Origin: HXMU1420-13 sp965229525
Lineage (GTDB): Bacteria; Bacteroidota; Rhodothermia; Balneolales; Balneolaceae
DNA: 64,000 bases
Direction of reading: 5' to 3'
Assembly: GCA_965229525.1 (NCBI GenBank)
Contig: OZ245886.1
Location: forward strand, 3,224,001-3,288,000
Below are positions 35,867 through 44,518 of this stretch, piece after piece; the stretch's first letter is position 1, and each line of letters begins with the position of its first letter. A model generated the notes under the pieces. The model saw nothing but the letters and a program-made list of their open reading frames with translations. It did not search any database and was not told the DNA's origin. A program made the position numbers and the translations under genes.

Positions 35867-36082
35867 ATGATTAGACCAATGTTCGGCTACCGGCCGAAAC
35901 CAAAAAAATTCGATTTACCTTTACGATATTACGATCCTGAAAAAGAGGAGCGGGAAAAGAATCGTGCACGACGCAGAATTAAATTTCAGACACACAATCG
36001 AGTTAAACCAAAACAGAATATTCGGGTTTTATTTCTGGCACTATTCTTATCTTTAGTAGTCTATCTAATAAGCATACTCTAA
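35867..36082 (+). CDS. Small basic protein with C-terminal membrane helix
   Basis: This 71-residue protein has an Arg/Lys-rich cytosolic part (REKNRARRRIKFQTHNR, about 29-45) and a single C-terminal hydrophobic helix (about 53-70), a tail-anchored layout. I do not recognise the family. It ends 12 bases before mutL, so the two may be co-transcribed. A real gene is suggested by its length, position and clean charge/TM pattern. Confidence 0.55.
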   Translation: MIRPMFGYRPKPKKFDLPLRYYDPEKEEREKNRARRRIKFQTHNRVKPKQNIRVLFLALFLSLVVYLISIL

Positions 36083-36094
36083 CAACCAGATTTT

Positions 36095-37936
36095 TTGAGC
36101 GATACCCGCGCCACGAATTCTATCATACATCAATTACCCCCTGAAATAAGCAACAAAATTGCGGCTGGTGAGGTAATTCAACGCCCAGCTTCAGTAGTGA
36201 AGGAACTCCTAGATAATGCTATCGATGCGGGGGCTGATGACATCAAAATTATTATCGAAAAAGCCGGGCGAACACTTATTCAGGTTATAGACAATGGCTG
36301 TGGGATGAGTGACGAAGATTTACCTCTTTGTTTTGAACGACATGCTACTTCTAAAATCAATACGATTGATGATTTATTTTCCATTAGAACAATGGGTTTT
36401 CGTGGAGAAGCGATGGCTTCGATTGCTTCAGTCTCCCAGGTCACTGTAAGATCAAAAAGAGCGGAAGATTCCAATGGATGGGAATTAGAAATCAGTGGAG
36501 GTGAATCAAAACCTATTACACCTACCGCAACTCAAGATGGTACCAGTATTTCGGTTCGGAACTTGTTTTTTAATGTTCCTGCTCGTCGACAGTTCTTAAA
36601 AACAGATGTTACTGAGTTGAGGCACATTCTTCGAACCGTTCAGTATGCTGCTTTGGCATTTCCTGGAATTGCTTTTTTGGTTGTTGCCGATGGTGAGCAT
36701 GTATATAATCTTCCAAAGGAATCTCTGAAAGACAGAATAGTCAATATTTTTGGCTCAGCATACAATGCAAGTCTGATTGAGTTTATAGAAGAGACGAGTT
36801 ATATGAAGATTTATGGCTTTGCATCTGATCCTAAATTGGCAAAGAAAAGTCGGGGAGAGCAGTTTTTATTTGTTAATGGCCGACCTTTCCAGCATCGATA
36901 TTTAACTCATGTGATTTTAAGTTTATATGATGCCTGGACGCGTAATAATGAGTATCCTTTTTATGCCTTATTTTTTGAAATAGATGCTTCAAAAGTGGAT
37001 GTGAATGTACATCCTGCGAAAATGGAAGTGAAATTCGAAGATGAGCGAAGTGTAATTCAATTAGCTAAATCAGTAGTTAACCGGGCTTTGAACAATCACT
37101 TTAATGTTCCGATGATTCCTACTGATGACGATCCATTTTTGAGTGATCATTCGGCTAAAGGATTTGATGCAGGATTTAATTTCAAAGCTCCGGCTAGAAA
37201 TTTTCAGGGTACTGGATCGGGTGGATTTAATGTCCCATCGCGAATTAATCGTTCAAAGCTCAAGAATCAAGGGGATGAGTTTGCTCGTGATTTGTATTCG
37301 GGTTCAATTACCCCAAATACTCCTTCACATCAACCAGAAATACTGGGTAAAGATACCTCAGATGAAAAACCTGATTTAAATTCATTCTGGCAGCTACACA
37401 ATACCTACATAATTACACAGACCAGAACGGGCTTGTGTATGATAGATCAGCATTTGGCTCATAAGCGAATCATCTTCGAAAAGGCAATGAACGCCACTGA
37501 AGAAGCTTTGCCTAGTACCCAGCAATTACTCTTTGCTCAGACGCTTGAATTATCTGCATCCGACTTTGCACTTTTAAAAGAATTGCACCCCATTGTACAG
37601 AGAATGGGTTTTTCGGTTCAACTTTTGAGCGGTAATACGGCTATGATTAATGGAGTACCAGCTGATATTGATATTGGAAATGAGCAAGAGGTATTGGTTT
37701 CTATGCTTCATCAGTATCAAGAATTGGGGACTAAAATCAATTTAGAAGCCCGGGATAGATTGGCGATAGCGTTTGCTTCCCGTGCTGCCATACCTAGAGG
37801 GAGATCGCTAAATTATGATGAAATGGAAGCATTAGTTGACCAACTTTTCGCTTGTGAACAACCGTATCTTGATCCTTTGAAAAAGCCTACCATCGTGTAT
37901 CTTTCGCTCGACGAAATTCAATCTCGTTTTCGATAG
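36095..37936 (+). CDS. mutL: DNA mismatch repair protein MutL
   Basis: This 613-residue GHKL ATPase starts IIHQLPPEISNKIAAGEVIQ, with E37 and N41 in KELLDNAIDAGA, DNGCGM (60-65 region), HATSKI and TMGFRGEAMASIASVS. It links MutS to the strand-cutting step. The C-terminal domain is present, but the metal-nuclease motifs are changed: DQHLAHKRIIFE (from D451) replaces DQHA(X)2E(X)4E, and the ACxxA and CPHGRP motifs read ASRAA and LDPLKKP. The start is TTG with no clear ribosome-binding site. The next gene begins immediately at 37937. Confidence 0.93.
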   Translation: MSDTRATNSIIHQLPPEISNKIAAGEVIQRPASVVKELLDNAIDAGADDIKIIIEKAGRTLIQVIDNGCGMSDEDLPLCFERHATSKINTIDDLFSIRTMGFRGEAMASIASVSQVTVRSKRAEDSNGWELEISGGESKPITPTATQDGTSISVRNLFFNVPARRQFLKTDVTELRHILRTVQYAALAFPGIAFLVVADGEHVYNLPKESLKDRIVNIFGSAYNASLIEFIEETSYMKIYGFASDPKLAKKSRGEQFLFVNGRPFQHRYLTHVILSLYDAWTRNNEYPFYALFFEIDASKVDVNVHPAKMEVKFEDERSVIQLAKSVVNRALNNHFNVPMIPTDDDPFLSDHSAKGFDAGFNFKAPARNFQGTGSGGFNVPSRINRSKLKNQGDEFARDLYSGSITPNTPSHQPEILGKDTSDEKPDLNSFWQLHNTYIITQTRTGLCMIDQHLAHKRIIFEKAMNATEEALPSTQQLLFAQTLELSASDFALLKELHPIVQRMGFSVQLLSGNTAMINGVPADIDIGNEQEVLVSMLHQYQELGTKINLEARDRLAIAFASRAAIPRGRSLNYDEMEALVDQLFACEQPYLDPLKKPTIVYLSLDEIQSRFR

Positions 37937-39046
37937 ATGAATATTCTTGCGATTGAACCTTACTACAGCGGCTCGCATAAAGCTTTTCTAAAAGGATTAA
38001 AAAAGCATTCAAGCCATATCATTATCCCTATAAAACTGAATTATAAAGGATGGAAGTGGCGCATGCATGGCGATTCTGTGACTCTAGCAGAATTAACTAA
38101 ACAAGTGGAAGAATCGATTGATGTTCTGATGACGAGTAGTATGACGAATCTGCCAGCTTTTCTGGCTCTGAATAATCCAAGGTTCGCGCATACACCAAAG
38201 ATCATGTACATGCATGACAATCAGTTTACGCGGCCAATTCCGGAAGGTGAATCTCGCGATATGACCTACTGCTACATAAACTATGTAAGCATGTTAACTG
38301 CGGATAAGTTACTGTTTCCATCTCAGTTTCAATTGGAAGATTTACTAGAAGCATTGCCAGATTTTCTGGATAATTATCCGGGAGATAAGCATTATCACAC
38401 AGTTGATCATATTCGGGAGAAGAGTGTAGTGATGCACCCCGGACTCGATTTAACATATTTCGATCGCCATGCGGATACACGAAAACAAAATGACCGTCCC
38501 GTAATTGTGTGGAATCAGCGATGGCAATTTGATCGAAATCCCGCAATGTTTTTTAGGATTTTGAATCGATTGAATGACATCGATCTGAAATTCGATCTCA
38601 TACTAGCAGGTGATAGCAAAGGAGGGAAGCCGGAAGAGTTCGAGAAAGCATGGAAAAGATTTGGATCACAAATACAGCATTTTGGATACGTGGACGACAA
38701 AGAAGCTTACAGCAAACTATTGCATCGAGGAGATATCGTTGTTTCTACTGCCACCTATGAGTTTTTCTGTGTTTCCATTATGGAGGCCATTTATTGTGGG
38801 TGCCATCCATTGGTGCCAAATACCTTGCATTATCCCGAATTGATCCCTGAAACCCTACATTCACCTTTACTTCATGCACCGGTGCTTTATGATAATGAAG
38901 ATCAATTATTCCATCACTTGAAAAACCTTCTCGAAAAGAAGACAAAACCACTTCCAAAACCGACTCTTCAAAATATCAATAAACATCTGGATTGGAGTAG
39001 GATGTACAAGAAATTTGATCGACTCTTTGAAAACCTTGGCAATTAA
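37937..39046 (+). CDS. tRNA-queuosine alpha-mannosyltransferase homologue (DUF3524 glycosyltransferase)
   Basis: This 369-residue GT-B type glycosyltransferase starts MNILAIEPYYSGSHKAFL, the N-terminal signature of the DUF3524 family, with KWRMHGDS (about 41-48), SMTNLPAFLAL, YMHDNQFTRP and a C-terminal TATYEFFCVSIMEAIYCGCHPLVPN nucleotide-sugar segment. The eukaryotic member (GTDC1/QTMAN) mannosylates queuosine in tRNA-Asp. The bacterial substrate is inferred, but the genome makes queuosine (queG at 18740). It follows mutL with no gap. Confidence 0.75.
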   Translation: MNILAIEPYYSGSHKAFLKGLKKHSSHIIIPIKLNYKGWKWRMHGDSVTLAELTKQVEESIDVLMTSSMTNLPAFLALNNPRFAHTPKIMYMHDNQFTRPIPEGESRDMTYCYINYVSMLTADKLLFPSQFQLEDLLEALPDFLDNYPGDKHYHTVDHIREKSVVMHPGLDLTYFDRHADTRKQNDRPVIVWNQRWQFDRNPAMFFRILNRLNDIDLKFDLILAGDSKGGKPEEFEKAWKRFGSQIQHFGYVDDKEAYSKLLHRGDIVVSTATYEFFCVSIMEAIYCGCHPLVPNTLHYPELIPETLHSPLLHAPVLYDNEDQLFHHLKNLLEKKTKPLPKPTLQNINKHLDWSRMYKKFDRLFENLGN

Positions 39047-39169
39047 TCAACGCTTTTGAAATAGCTCAAACCTCATCATTTGTGGATGATTTCAGCTTAA
39101 ATTCAAGATGGCAGATCCAATTTGGTATTCGTTACAACTTCTGATTCTAAATTAGAAGCGATCAAACTT

Positions 39170-39200
39170 AAGCCCCGTTCATTTATGTTCAGGGCTTTTT
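39170..39200 (+). terminator. Rho-independent terminator after mutL-glycosyltransferase genes
   Basis: AAGCCC (39170-39175) pairs with GGGCTT (39192-39197) around a 16-base loop, followed by TTTTT on the plus strand. It lies 124 bases after the glycosyltransferase stop and touches the stop of the convergent M28 gene. Confidence 0.65.
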
Positions 39201-40479
39201 ATCTCATTGAGTTGATAAATAGGATCATCAACTTGAAGTAGTCTTCAAATTCGGTTAGGGGAAGAGTTTCTGCGCGATCATACACATCATGATAGGCTCT
39301 AATACCACCAAGGGTGTAGATATAAAAGCCAGGAATTCCAAGTCTATCGAAATTACAATGATCCGAATTACATGCGACTCCTCTAACTCGTACTTCAGGT
39401 AGGAGATCCTGTTGATTATTTAATTCAGCGACTCGATCAAAATCTTCTCTGTGAACCGCTCCATTTACTACCTGAATGCCTTCATCACCAGTTCCAGCTA
39501 AATCAAAGTTGAGAAAGAACTTAATTGTAGAAATATCGATTGGAGGGTGTTCAACGAAATATTTTGAACCAATTAAGCCCAATTCTTCAGCTCCAAATGC
39601 AGCAAATAACAATGAATATTCCGGCTGATTCGCACCGTAATGTTGAGCCAAACTTAAAAGCATGGCAACACCACTGGCATTATCATTAGCCCCCGGGAAC
39701 ATTGCTTGCCCCATCATCCCAAAATGATCGTAATGTGCCATTATTACAATTACAGAATCTGGATTTTGACCTTCAATCAATCCAAGTACATTTTGAGTTT
39801 GATAATCCTCAATAAATTCATTTTCCAGTCTAACAGACACTTTTTCTGATTCTGGATTAAACAACTCTTTTTTTAACTGAAAGCTTGATATTGCATCTTG
39901 ATATTGAGCACCATACCAGGTTAATTTATCTGAGGTTAAAAGTATGGTTCCAGCAGCTGGATTATTAGGATGACGGGTTAGAAACTGTTGGATTTGATTC
40001 AGTTGATTTCTTTTTTCCTGATCTAAAAGCGAATCGGGATATGAATCAATTACAAGTATTTTACCTGTTGATTGAGCAATTTTATTTTGTAGTAGCTCTA
40101 GATTAAATATTTCATTCTGCTCAATAAAGAGAAGTTCAAATTCACCATTTAAGGACGAAGAACCCGGAAAAACATGAAAATCTTCACCAACCTTAAGCTC
40201 TTGCCCGTCAATCGAAAATAAAATTGAATCAGGGAATGTATTAACCGGTATGGTAAAGTTCTGATAATACGAATCACCAAGTGGATCTACACCAAATTCG
40301 ATAAACTGATCTCGGATAAATTTGACGGCTTTCTTATCTCCTTCATTTACATAGCCACGACCGAATAATGAATCCGAGGCTAACACATTAACCACAAATC
40401 GTGCGTAGTCAATTTGCTGTGCATATAGCGATCCTGATAATAGAAACGAAATCAGTAGAAATTTGAATCTAAATCGCAT
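39199..40479 (-). CDS. Secreted M28 family metallopeptidase
   Basis: The ATG at 40479 (a TTG lies one codon upstream) gives 426 residues with a signal peptide ending LYAQ. A protease-associated insert region is followed by the M28 zinc core: MAHYDHFG, FPGANDNASGVAML, FGAEELGLIGS, NFDLAGTG and the final YHDVYDR histidine. The family comprises co-catalytic zinc aminopeptidases acting outside the cytoplasm. It starts 5 bases after the dnaB stop, an unusual partnership that probably reflects gene packing. Confidence 0.85.
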   Translation of the reverse strand: MRFRFKFLLISFLLSGSLYAQQIDYARFVVNVLASDSLFGRGYVNEGDKKAVKFIRDQFIEFGVDPLGDSYYQNFTIPVNTFPDSILFSIDGQELKVGEDFHVFPGSSSLNGEFELLFIEQNEIFNLELLQNKIAQSTGKILVIDSYPDSLLDQEKRNQLNQIQQFLTRHPNNPAAGTILLTSDKLTWYGAQYQDAISSFQLKKELFNPESEKVSVRLENEFIEDYQTQNVLGLIEGQNPDSVIVIMAHYDHFGMMGQAMFPGANDNASGVAMLLSLAQHYGANQPEYSLLFAAFGAEELGLIGSKYFVEHPPIDISTIKFFLNFDLAGTGDEGIQVVNGAVHREDFDRVAELNNQQDLLPEVRVRGVACNSDHCNFDRLGIPGFYIYTLGGIRAYHDVYDRAETLPLTEFEDYFKLMILFINSMR

Positions 40480-40484
40480 CAAAC

Positions 40485-42020
40485 TTAGAATGGGGCGTCT
40501 TCGTCGGGTGCCGGATTATGTGGCATGATTGGGGAATCTGAGGGAGTAAAGTTCGCTTCCATCATATCATTCGAAACAGGGGGGAGCCCTGGAGTGTTGC
40601 CAGAATCTGCAGAGGTTAAATTCTCGAAACGGGCGTAGTCTTTAACAAAATAAAGCATTTTACTGCCGACCGGACCATTTCTCTGCTTACCAATAATCAC
40701 TTCAGCTAAGCCTGCCGTTGATTGTCCTTCAGCTGTAGTTGTAATGCCATAATATTCAGGTCTGTATAAGAACATTACAATATCTGCATCCTGCTCTATA
40801 GAACCAGATTCACGTAAGTCACTCAATTGAGGTCGCTTATCACCGCCGCGTTGTTCTACTGCACGAGAAAGCTGTGATAGGGCAATGACGGGAACATCCA
40901 ATTCCTTTGCCAGCGATTTCAACCCCCGAGAAATAGATGCAATTTCCTGTTCACGACTACCGGTATCTTTGGAAGAACCCTGCATCAATTGAAGATAATC
41001 AACGACAATTAGTCCAATGTCATGCTCACTTTTTAAACGACGACACTTCGTTCTCAACTCCATCAGGGTGATGGCGGGTGTATCATCAATAAAAATGTTA
41101 GCGGAGAAGAGTCGACCTGCAGCTTCAATCAAATCCTTGAAGCTGTCATCATTCAAAGTCCCTTTACGAGCTTCATCTGCACGAACCCGAGCTTCCATAG
41201 TCAATAATCGCTGTACTAACGATTGATTGGACATTTCAAGAGAAAAAATAGCGACCGGAGTTCTCAAGTTATCATCAGGATGCATAGCTGCATTTCTAGC
41301 TGCTGTTAGAACAAAAGCCGTTTTACCCATCGATGGCCTGGCAGCAATAATTACCAAATCTCCATTTTGCCAACCAGCGGTCATTTGATCCACAGAAAGT
41401 CCGGTTGGAACACCCGTTATCCCATATTTTTTACCACGCATATCTTCAAGATAGGCGAGGGTGTCTTTTAGAATATCTGCAACGGGTTGGGCGCTACTTC
41501 TACTTTTTTGATTTGCTAAATCAAAGATCTTTTGTTCGGCTTCATCAAGCACATCATAGGCATCAGTGGTTGAATCATATGATTCCTTTATGACATCTGT
41601 ACAGTTTAGAATAAGGCGACGCTTGATCGCTTTTTCTGTGATGATCTGAGCGTGATAATCTATATTGGCTGCAGAACTAACCGAACGAGTTAAATCGGAT
41701 AAATAGGTAGTACCACCAGCTGTGTCGAGTAGACCGTTATCTCGTAGTTCATTTTCAACGGTGAGCAAATCCAACGGGTTATCTCGTTCATAGAGATTGG
41801 AAAGGGTCTCGAAAATATGGCGATTTGCGGGTTTATAGAAGTCATGAGGTTTGAGCATTTGAAGTGCAATTGTTGCAGCACCGTGTTCTATAAGCATGGC
41901 ACCAAGTACAGCTTCTTCAACTTCTACTGCCTGGGGAGGAACTCGACCCTCTTGTTCCAGAATTTTCGATTGATTCGAGTAAGTATCTTTGTTGTATGCA
42001 GAACCGTTTTTTTTCGCCAA
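40485..42020 (-). CDS. dnaB: Replicative DNA helicase
   Basis: This 511-residue protein has the DnaB N-terminal domain (about 28-130, PPQAVEVEEAVLGAMLIE) and RecA-like C domain with Walker A ARPSMGKT (227-234), PVAIFSLEMSNQSLVQRLL, Walker B LIVVDYLQLMQG, and RGLKSLAKELDVPVIALSQLSRAVEQR. It unwinds the fork 5' to 3' as a hexamer. The tail is acidic (PDEDAPF). No intein or insertion is present. The gene stands at the head of a minus-strand pair with the M28 peptidase. Confidence 0.96.
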   Translation of the reverse strand: MAKKNGSAYNKDTYSNQSKILEQEGRVPPQAVEVEEAVLGAMLIEHGAATIALQMLKPHDFYKPANRHIFETLSNLYERDNPLDLLTVENELRDNGLLDTAGGTTYLSDLTRSVSSAANIDYHAQIITEKAIKRRLILNCTDVIKESYDSTTDAYDVLDEAEQKIFDLANQKSRSSAQPVADILKDTLAYLEDMRGKKYGITGVPTGLSVDQMTAGWQNGDLVIIAARPSMGKTAFVLTAARNAAMHPDDNLRTPVAIFSLEMSNQSLVQRLLTMEARVRADEARKGTLNDDSFKDLIEAAGRLFSANIFIDDTPAITLMELRTKCRRLKSEHDIGLIVVDYLQLMQGSSKDTGSREQEIASISRGLKSLAKELDVPVIALSQLSRAVEQRGGDKRPQLSDLRESGSIEQDADIVMFLYRPEYYGITTTAEGQSTAGLAEVIIGKQRNGPVGSKMLYFVKDYARFENLTSADSGNTPGLPPVSNDMMEANFTPSDSPIMPHNPAPDEDAPF

Positions 42021-42116
42021 TGTTTGTCAAAAAAATTGAGTGAATGAATAAAAGTAATTAATAAAAAGGTGCTTGTTTTGGGTTCTTTTCAACAAGCTTT
42101 GCACAAGTTATCAACA

Positions 42117-42878
42117 TTAAGGCTTAGCACGCAGCTCATCATATCGTGCGCGAAGCAATTGAACGTCTTCCCAGGTTGGTCTTTTCCATTGTTGATTACG
42201 TAGTAATGCAGCGGGATGATACGTAACCATTAATTCCCGACCATGAAAGTCATGGAACTTTTGTCGCATTTCCTTTAATGTGAAATCTTTAGCGAGAAGT
42301 GTAGTTGCTGATACTTTCCCTACACATAAAATCAGTTTAGGATTTACTAAGTCTATTTGTTTCAATAAGAAAGGTAGGCTTCTGTTTCTTTCTTCAGGTT
42401 TGGGATCGCGATTATTAGGTGGGCGATGTTTAAGGATGTTAGCAATATAGATATCAGATCTTTTAAAGTTTATTGCTTCCATGATTTTATCCAAAAGCTG
42501 ACCGGCCTTTCCTACAAAGGGTTCTCCCTGCATATCTTCATTTTCGCCTGGTGCTTCTCCAATAAGCATTAAATCCGCATCGGGATTACCAACACCAAAA
42601 ACTAAATTTGTGTTAGGAAGATCAGTTTTCAACACTTCAGAACGCTCGCATAGAGATTTTAACTCTTCAAGCGATTTACAAGCTGCAAGTTGCTCTTCAA
42701 GTGAAAGCTCTTTAACTAAACGGTAATTTGATTCAGGCTCAGTTACTACACTTTGTGACTCCATTTCTTCGACACTCTGTTTATCAAAAGAAACCTCAAA
42801 ATCACCATACAGTTCTTGCTGCTGACGGAGTAGTCTGACAACCTTCTCAAATATCTCTTGTCCGTTTTCTGAATCCAT
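42117..42878 (-). CDS. Uracil-DNA glycosylase, family-4-like without most Fe-S ligands
   Basis: This 253-residue protein has the UDG core: LIGEAPGENED (106-116), GEPFVGKAGQLLDK, NILKHRPPNNRDPKPEE (148-163), and the second active-site motif YHPAALLRN (220-228). In family 4, four cysteines hold a 4Fe-4S cluster. Here only C77 aligns; S80, H151 and S167 occupy the other positions. It excises uracil from DNA. An acidic, low-complexity N-terminal region of about 60 residues precedes the core. The start overlaps the mtaB stop by one base (TAATG). Confidence 0.85.
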   Translation of the reverse strand: MDSENGQEIFEKVVRLLRQQQELYGDFEVSFDKQSVEEMESQSVVTEPESNYRLVKELSLEEQLAACKSLEELKSLCERSEVLKTDLPNTNLVFGVGNPDADLMLIGEAPGENEDMQGEPFVGKAGQLLDKIMEAINFKRSDIYIANILKHRPPNNRDPKPEERNRSLPFLLKQIDLVNPKLILCVGKVSATTLLAKDFTLKEMRQKFHDFHGRELMVTYHPAALLRNQQWKRPTWEDVQLLRARYDELRAKP

Positions 42879-44212
42879 TATCCGAGTAATTCCTGAATAG
42901 TTTTTTCTTCTTCAAGGAGGTTATCGTCTAACTTTCCAAAATGAAAACCATCGCTTGAATACGTTCCTATTTCAATAGTTTGGATTGTATTGACTAATCG
43001 CGAGGAGAAAGGAATAGCAATTCGAACGTAATTATCAGTCCAGCCGAACATGAAACCATTTTTGTTCTCTTCTTCAAAAAGAACGGAGCGTTTTTGGCCC
43101 TCAAACTGCGTATCAAACTCGAAACGTTTTTTAGCTGATAATCTTCTTAAGCGATGCGTTCTGGATTTTCGCTGTTGTTTTGGGACAACAGGCTCAAGAC
43201 TTAATGCGTGAGTATTTGGTCGTTCTGAATACGTGAACACGTGTAAGTAGGAGATATTCAATGAATCTATGAAATCAAACGATTCTTGAAATAACTCTTC
43301 TGTTTCACCGGGGTGACCTGTAATTACATCAACACCAATACAGGCATCTGGCATTAATGATTTTATTAATTCAACTCTAGCCTGATATAAATCAGTTCGA
43401 TAACGACGTCGCATCAATTTCAACATTTCATCTGAACCACTTTGAAGTGGAATGTGGAAATGAGGCTGTAGTTTATTTGATTCAGCCGCAAAATGAATGA
43501 TATCGTTGTTCAATAAATTTGGCTCAATAGAGGAAACCCGTAATCTTTCAAGTCCGTCAACTTTATCTAATGCCTGAAGCAATTGAAGAAAATCTTCATC
43601 AGTGCCATGACCAAAATCACCAGAATTAACCCCAGTAATAATTACTTCATGGAAACCCTCATCAACAAGCTGCTGTGCATTACGAACAACCGTTGCAATT
43701 TTTGGAGATCTAGAAGCTCCTCGTGCCAATGGAATGGTGCAAAAAGAACATTTATAATTACAACCATCCTGCACTTTTAAAAAAGCACGAGTTCGATCAT
43801 CCGACGAAAAAGCATTATGAAAATCTACGGCTTCATTTACATCCGTTCGGTGGATGATGGTTTTCTCTTGTTTAATGAAGTCATCAAATAGATCTAATAA
43901 ATGAAACTTTTCTTTTGCACCTAAAACTACATCAACACCTTCGATTTGAGCAATTTCCTCCGGTTCTAGTTGGGCATAACATCCAACAACAGCAACAAAG
44001 GCTTCTGGGTTACGACGGAGTGCCTGCCGTACAGTTTTCCTGCACGCACTGTTAGCATCTAAAGTAACAGAGCAGGTATTAATAACATAAATATCGGCTG
44101 GATCGGTAAACTCGGCGAGTTCGTAACCTTCGTTTTCGAAGTCGCGCCTCATAGATGAGGTTTCTGAAAAGTTGAGTTTACAGCCCAGAGTTTCGAAGGC
44201 GACTCTTTTCAT
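42878..44212 (-). CDS. mtaB: tRNA t6A37 methylthiotransferase MtaB
   Basis: The ATG at 44212 gives 444 residues starting MKRVAFETLGCKLNFSE; a TTG ten codons upstream is less likely. It has three UPF0004 cysteines (C11, C47, C78), a radical SAM CxxxCxxC (C151, C155, C158), IITGVNSGDFG, FHIPLQSGSDEMLKLMRRRY and a C-terminal TRAM-like domain. It adds a methylthio group to t6A37 of tRNAs decoding ANN codons. It overlaps the UDG gene by one base. Confidence 0.92.
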   Translation of the reverse strand: MKRVAFETLGCKLNFSETSSMRRDFENEGYELAEFTDPADIYVINTCSVTLDANSACRKTVRQALRRNPEAFVAVVGCYAQLEPEEIAQIEGVDVVLGAKEKFHLLDLFDDFIKQEKTIIHRTDVNEAVDFHNAFSSDDRTRAFLKVQDGCNYKCSFCTIPLARGASRSPKIATVVRNAQQLVDEGFHEVIITGVNSGDFGHGTDEDFLQLLQALDKVDGLERLRVSSIEPNLLNNDIIHFAAESNKLQPHFHIPLQSGSDEMLKLMRRRYRTDLYQARVELIKSLMPDACIGVDVITGHPGETEELFQESFDFIDSLNISYLHVFTYSERPNTHALSLEPVVPKQQRKSRTHRLRRLSAKKRFEFDTQFEGQKRSVLFEEENKNGFMFGWTDNYVRIAIPFSSRLVNTIQTIEIGTYSSDGFHFGKLDDNLLEEEKTIQELLG

Positions 44213-44518
44213 GAAACGAAGATAAGGAGAAATCGAATTCAATTTAAGCAGTTTATAAAAACCAGCACTGCGTGCCAGGTATTTCTCGCTCTCATTTCTA
44301 AAGACAAGATTTAAAGCTTATAAGGTCTAAAAGACAAATTATAAGTCGGTTAATACTACAGGTAATATAAGAAGCTTATTAGTCGTAAAGAGGAAGTGCA
44401 TTTTCCAGTTTATTAAACACTATTACACAATTTTTTAACGCATAATGTAAATGTAGACAGACGCGTATGTAGTAAATTAGATCAATAATAGGAAGGAAGG
44501 ACATAAGTTGATTAATTG
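44213..44518. other. 306-base divergent promoter region
   Basis: This gap lies between mtaB (minus) and the endonuclease gene (plus). No open frame is supported. It contains a long imperfect hairpin (44317-44345), AT-rich stretches and a purine run GGAAGGAAGG at about 44491-44500, some 20 bases before the ATG, too far for a normal ribosome-binding site. Confidence 0.5.
44317..44345. repeat. Imperfect hairpin in divergent promoter region
   Basis: CTTATAA (44317-44323) pairs with TTATAAG (44339-44345), and inside it GTCT pairs with AGAC around an AAA loop, with a small internal asymmetry. No T-run follows, so an operator or mRNA leader structure is more likely than a terminator. Confidence 0.35.
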
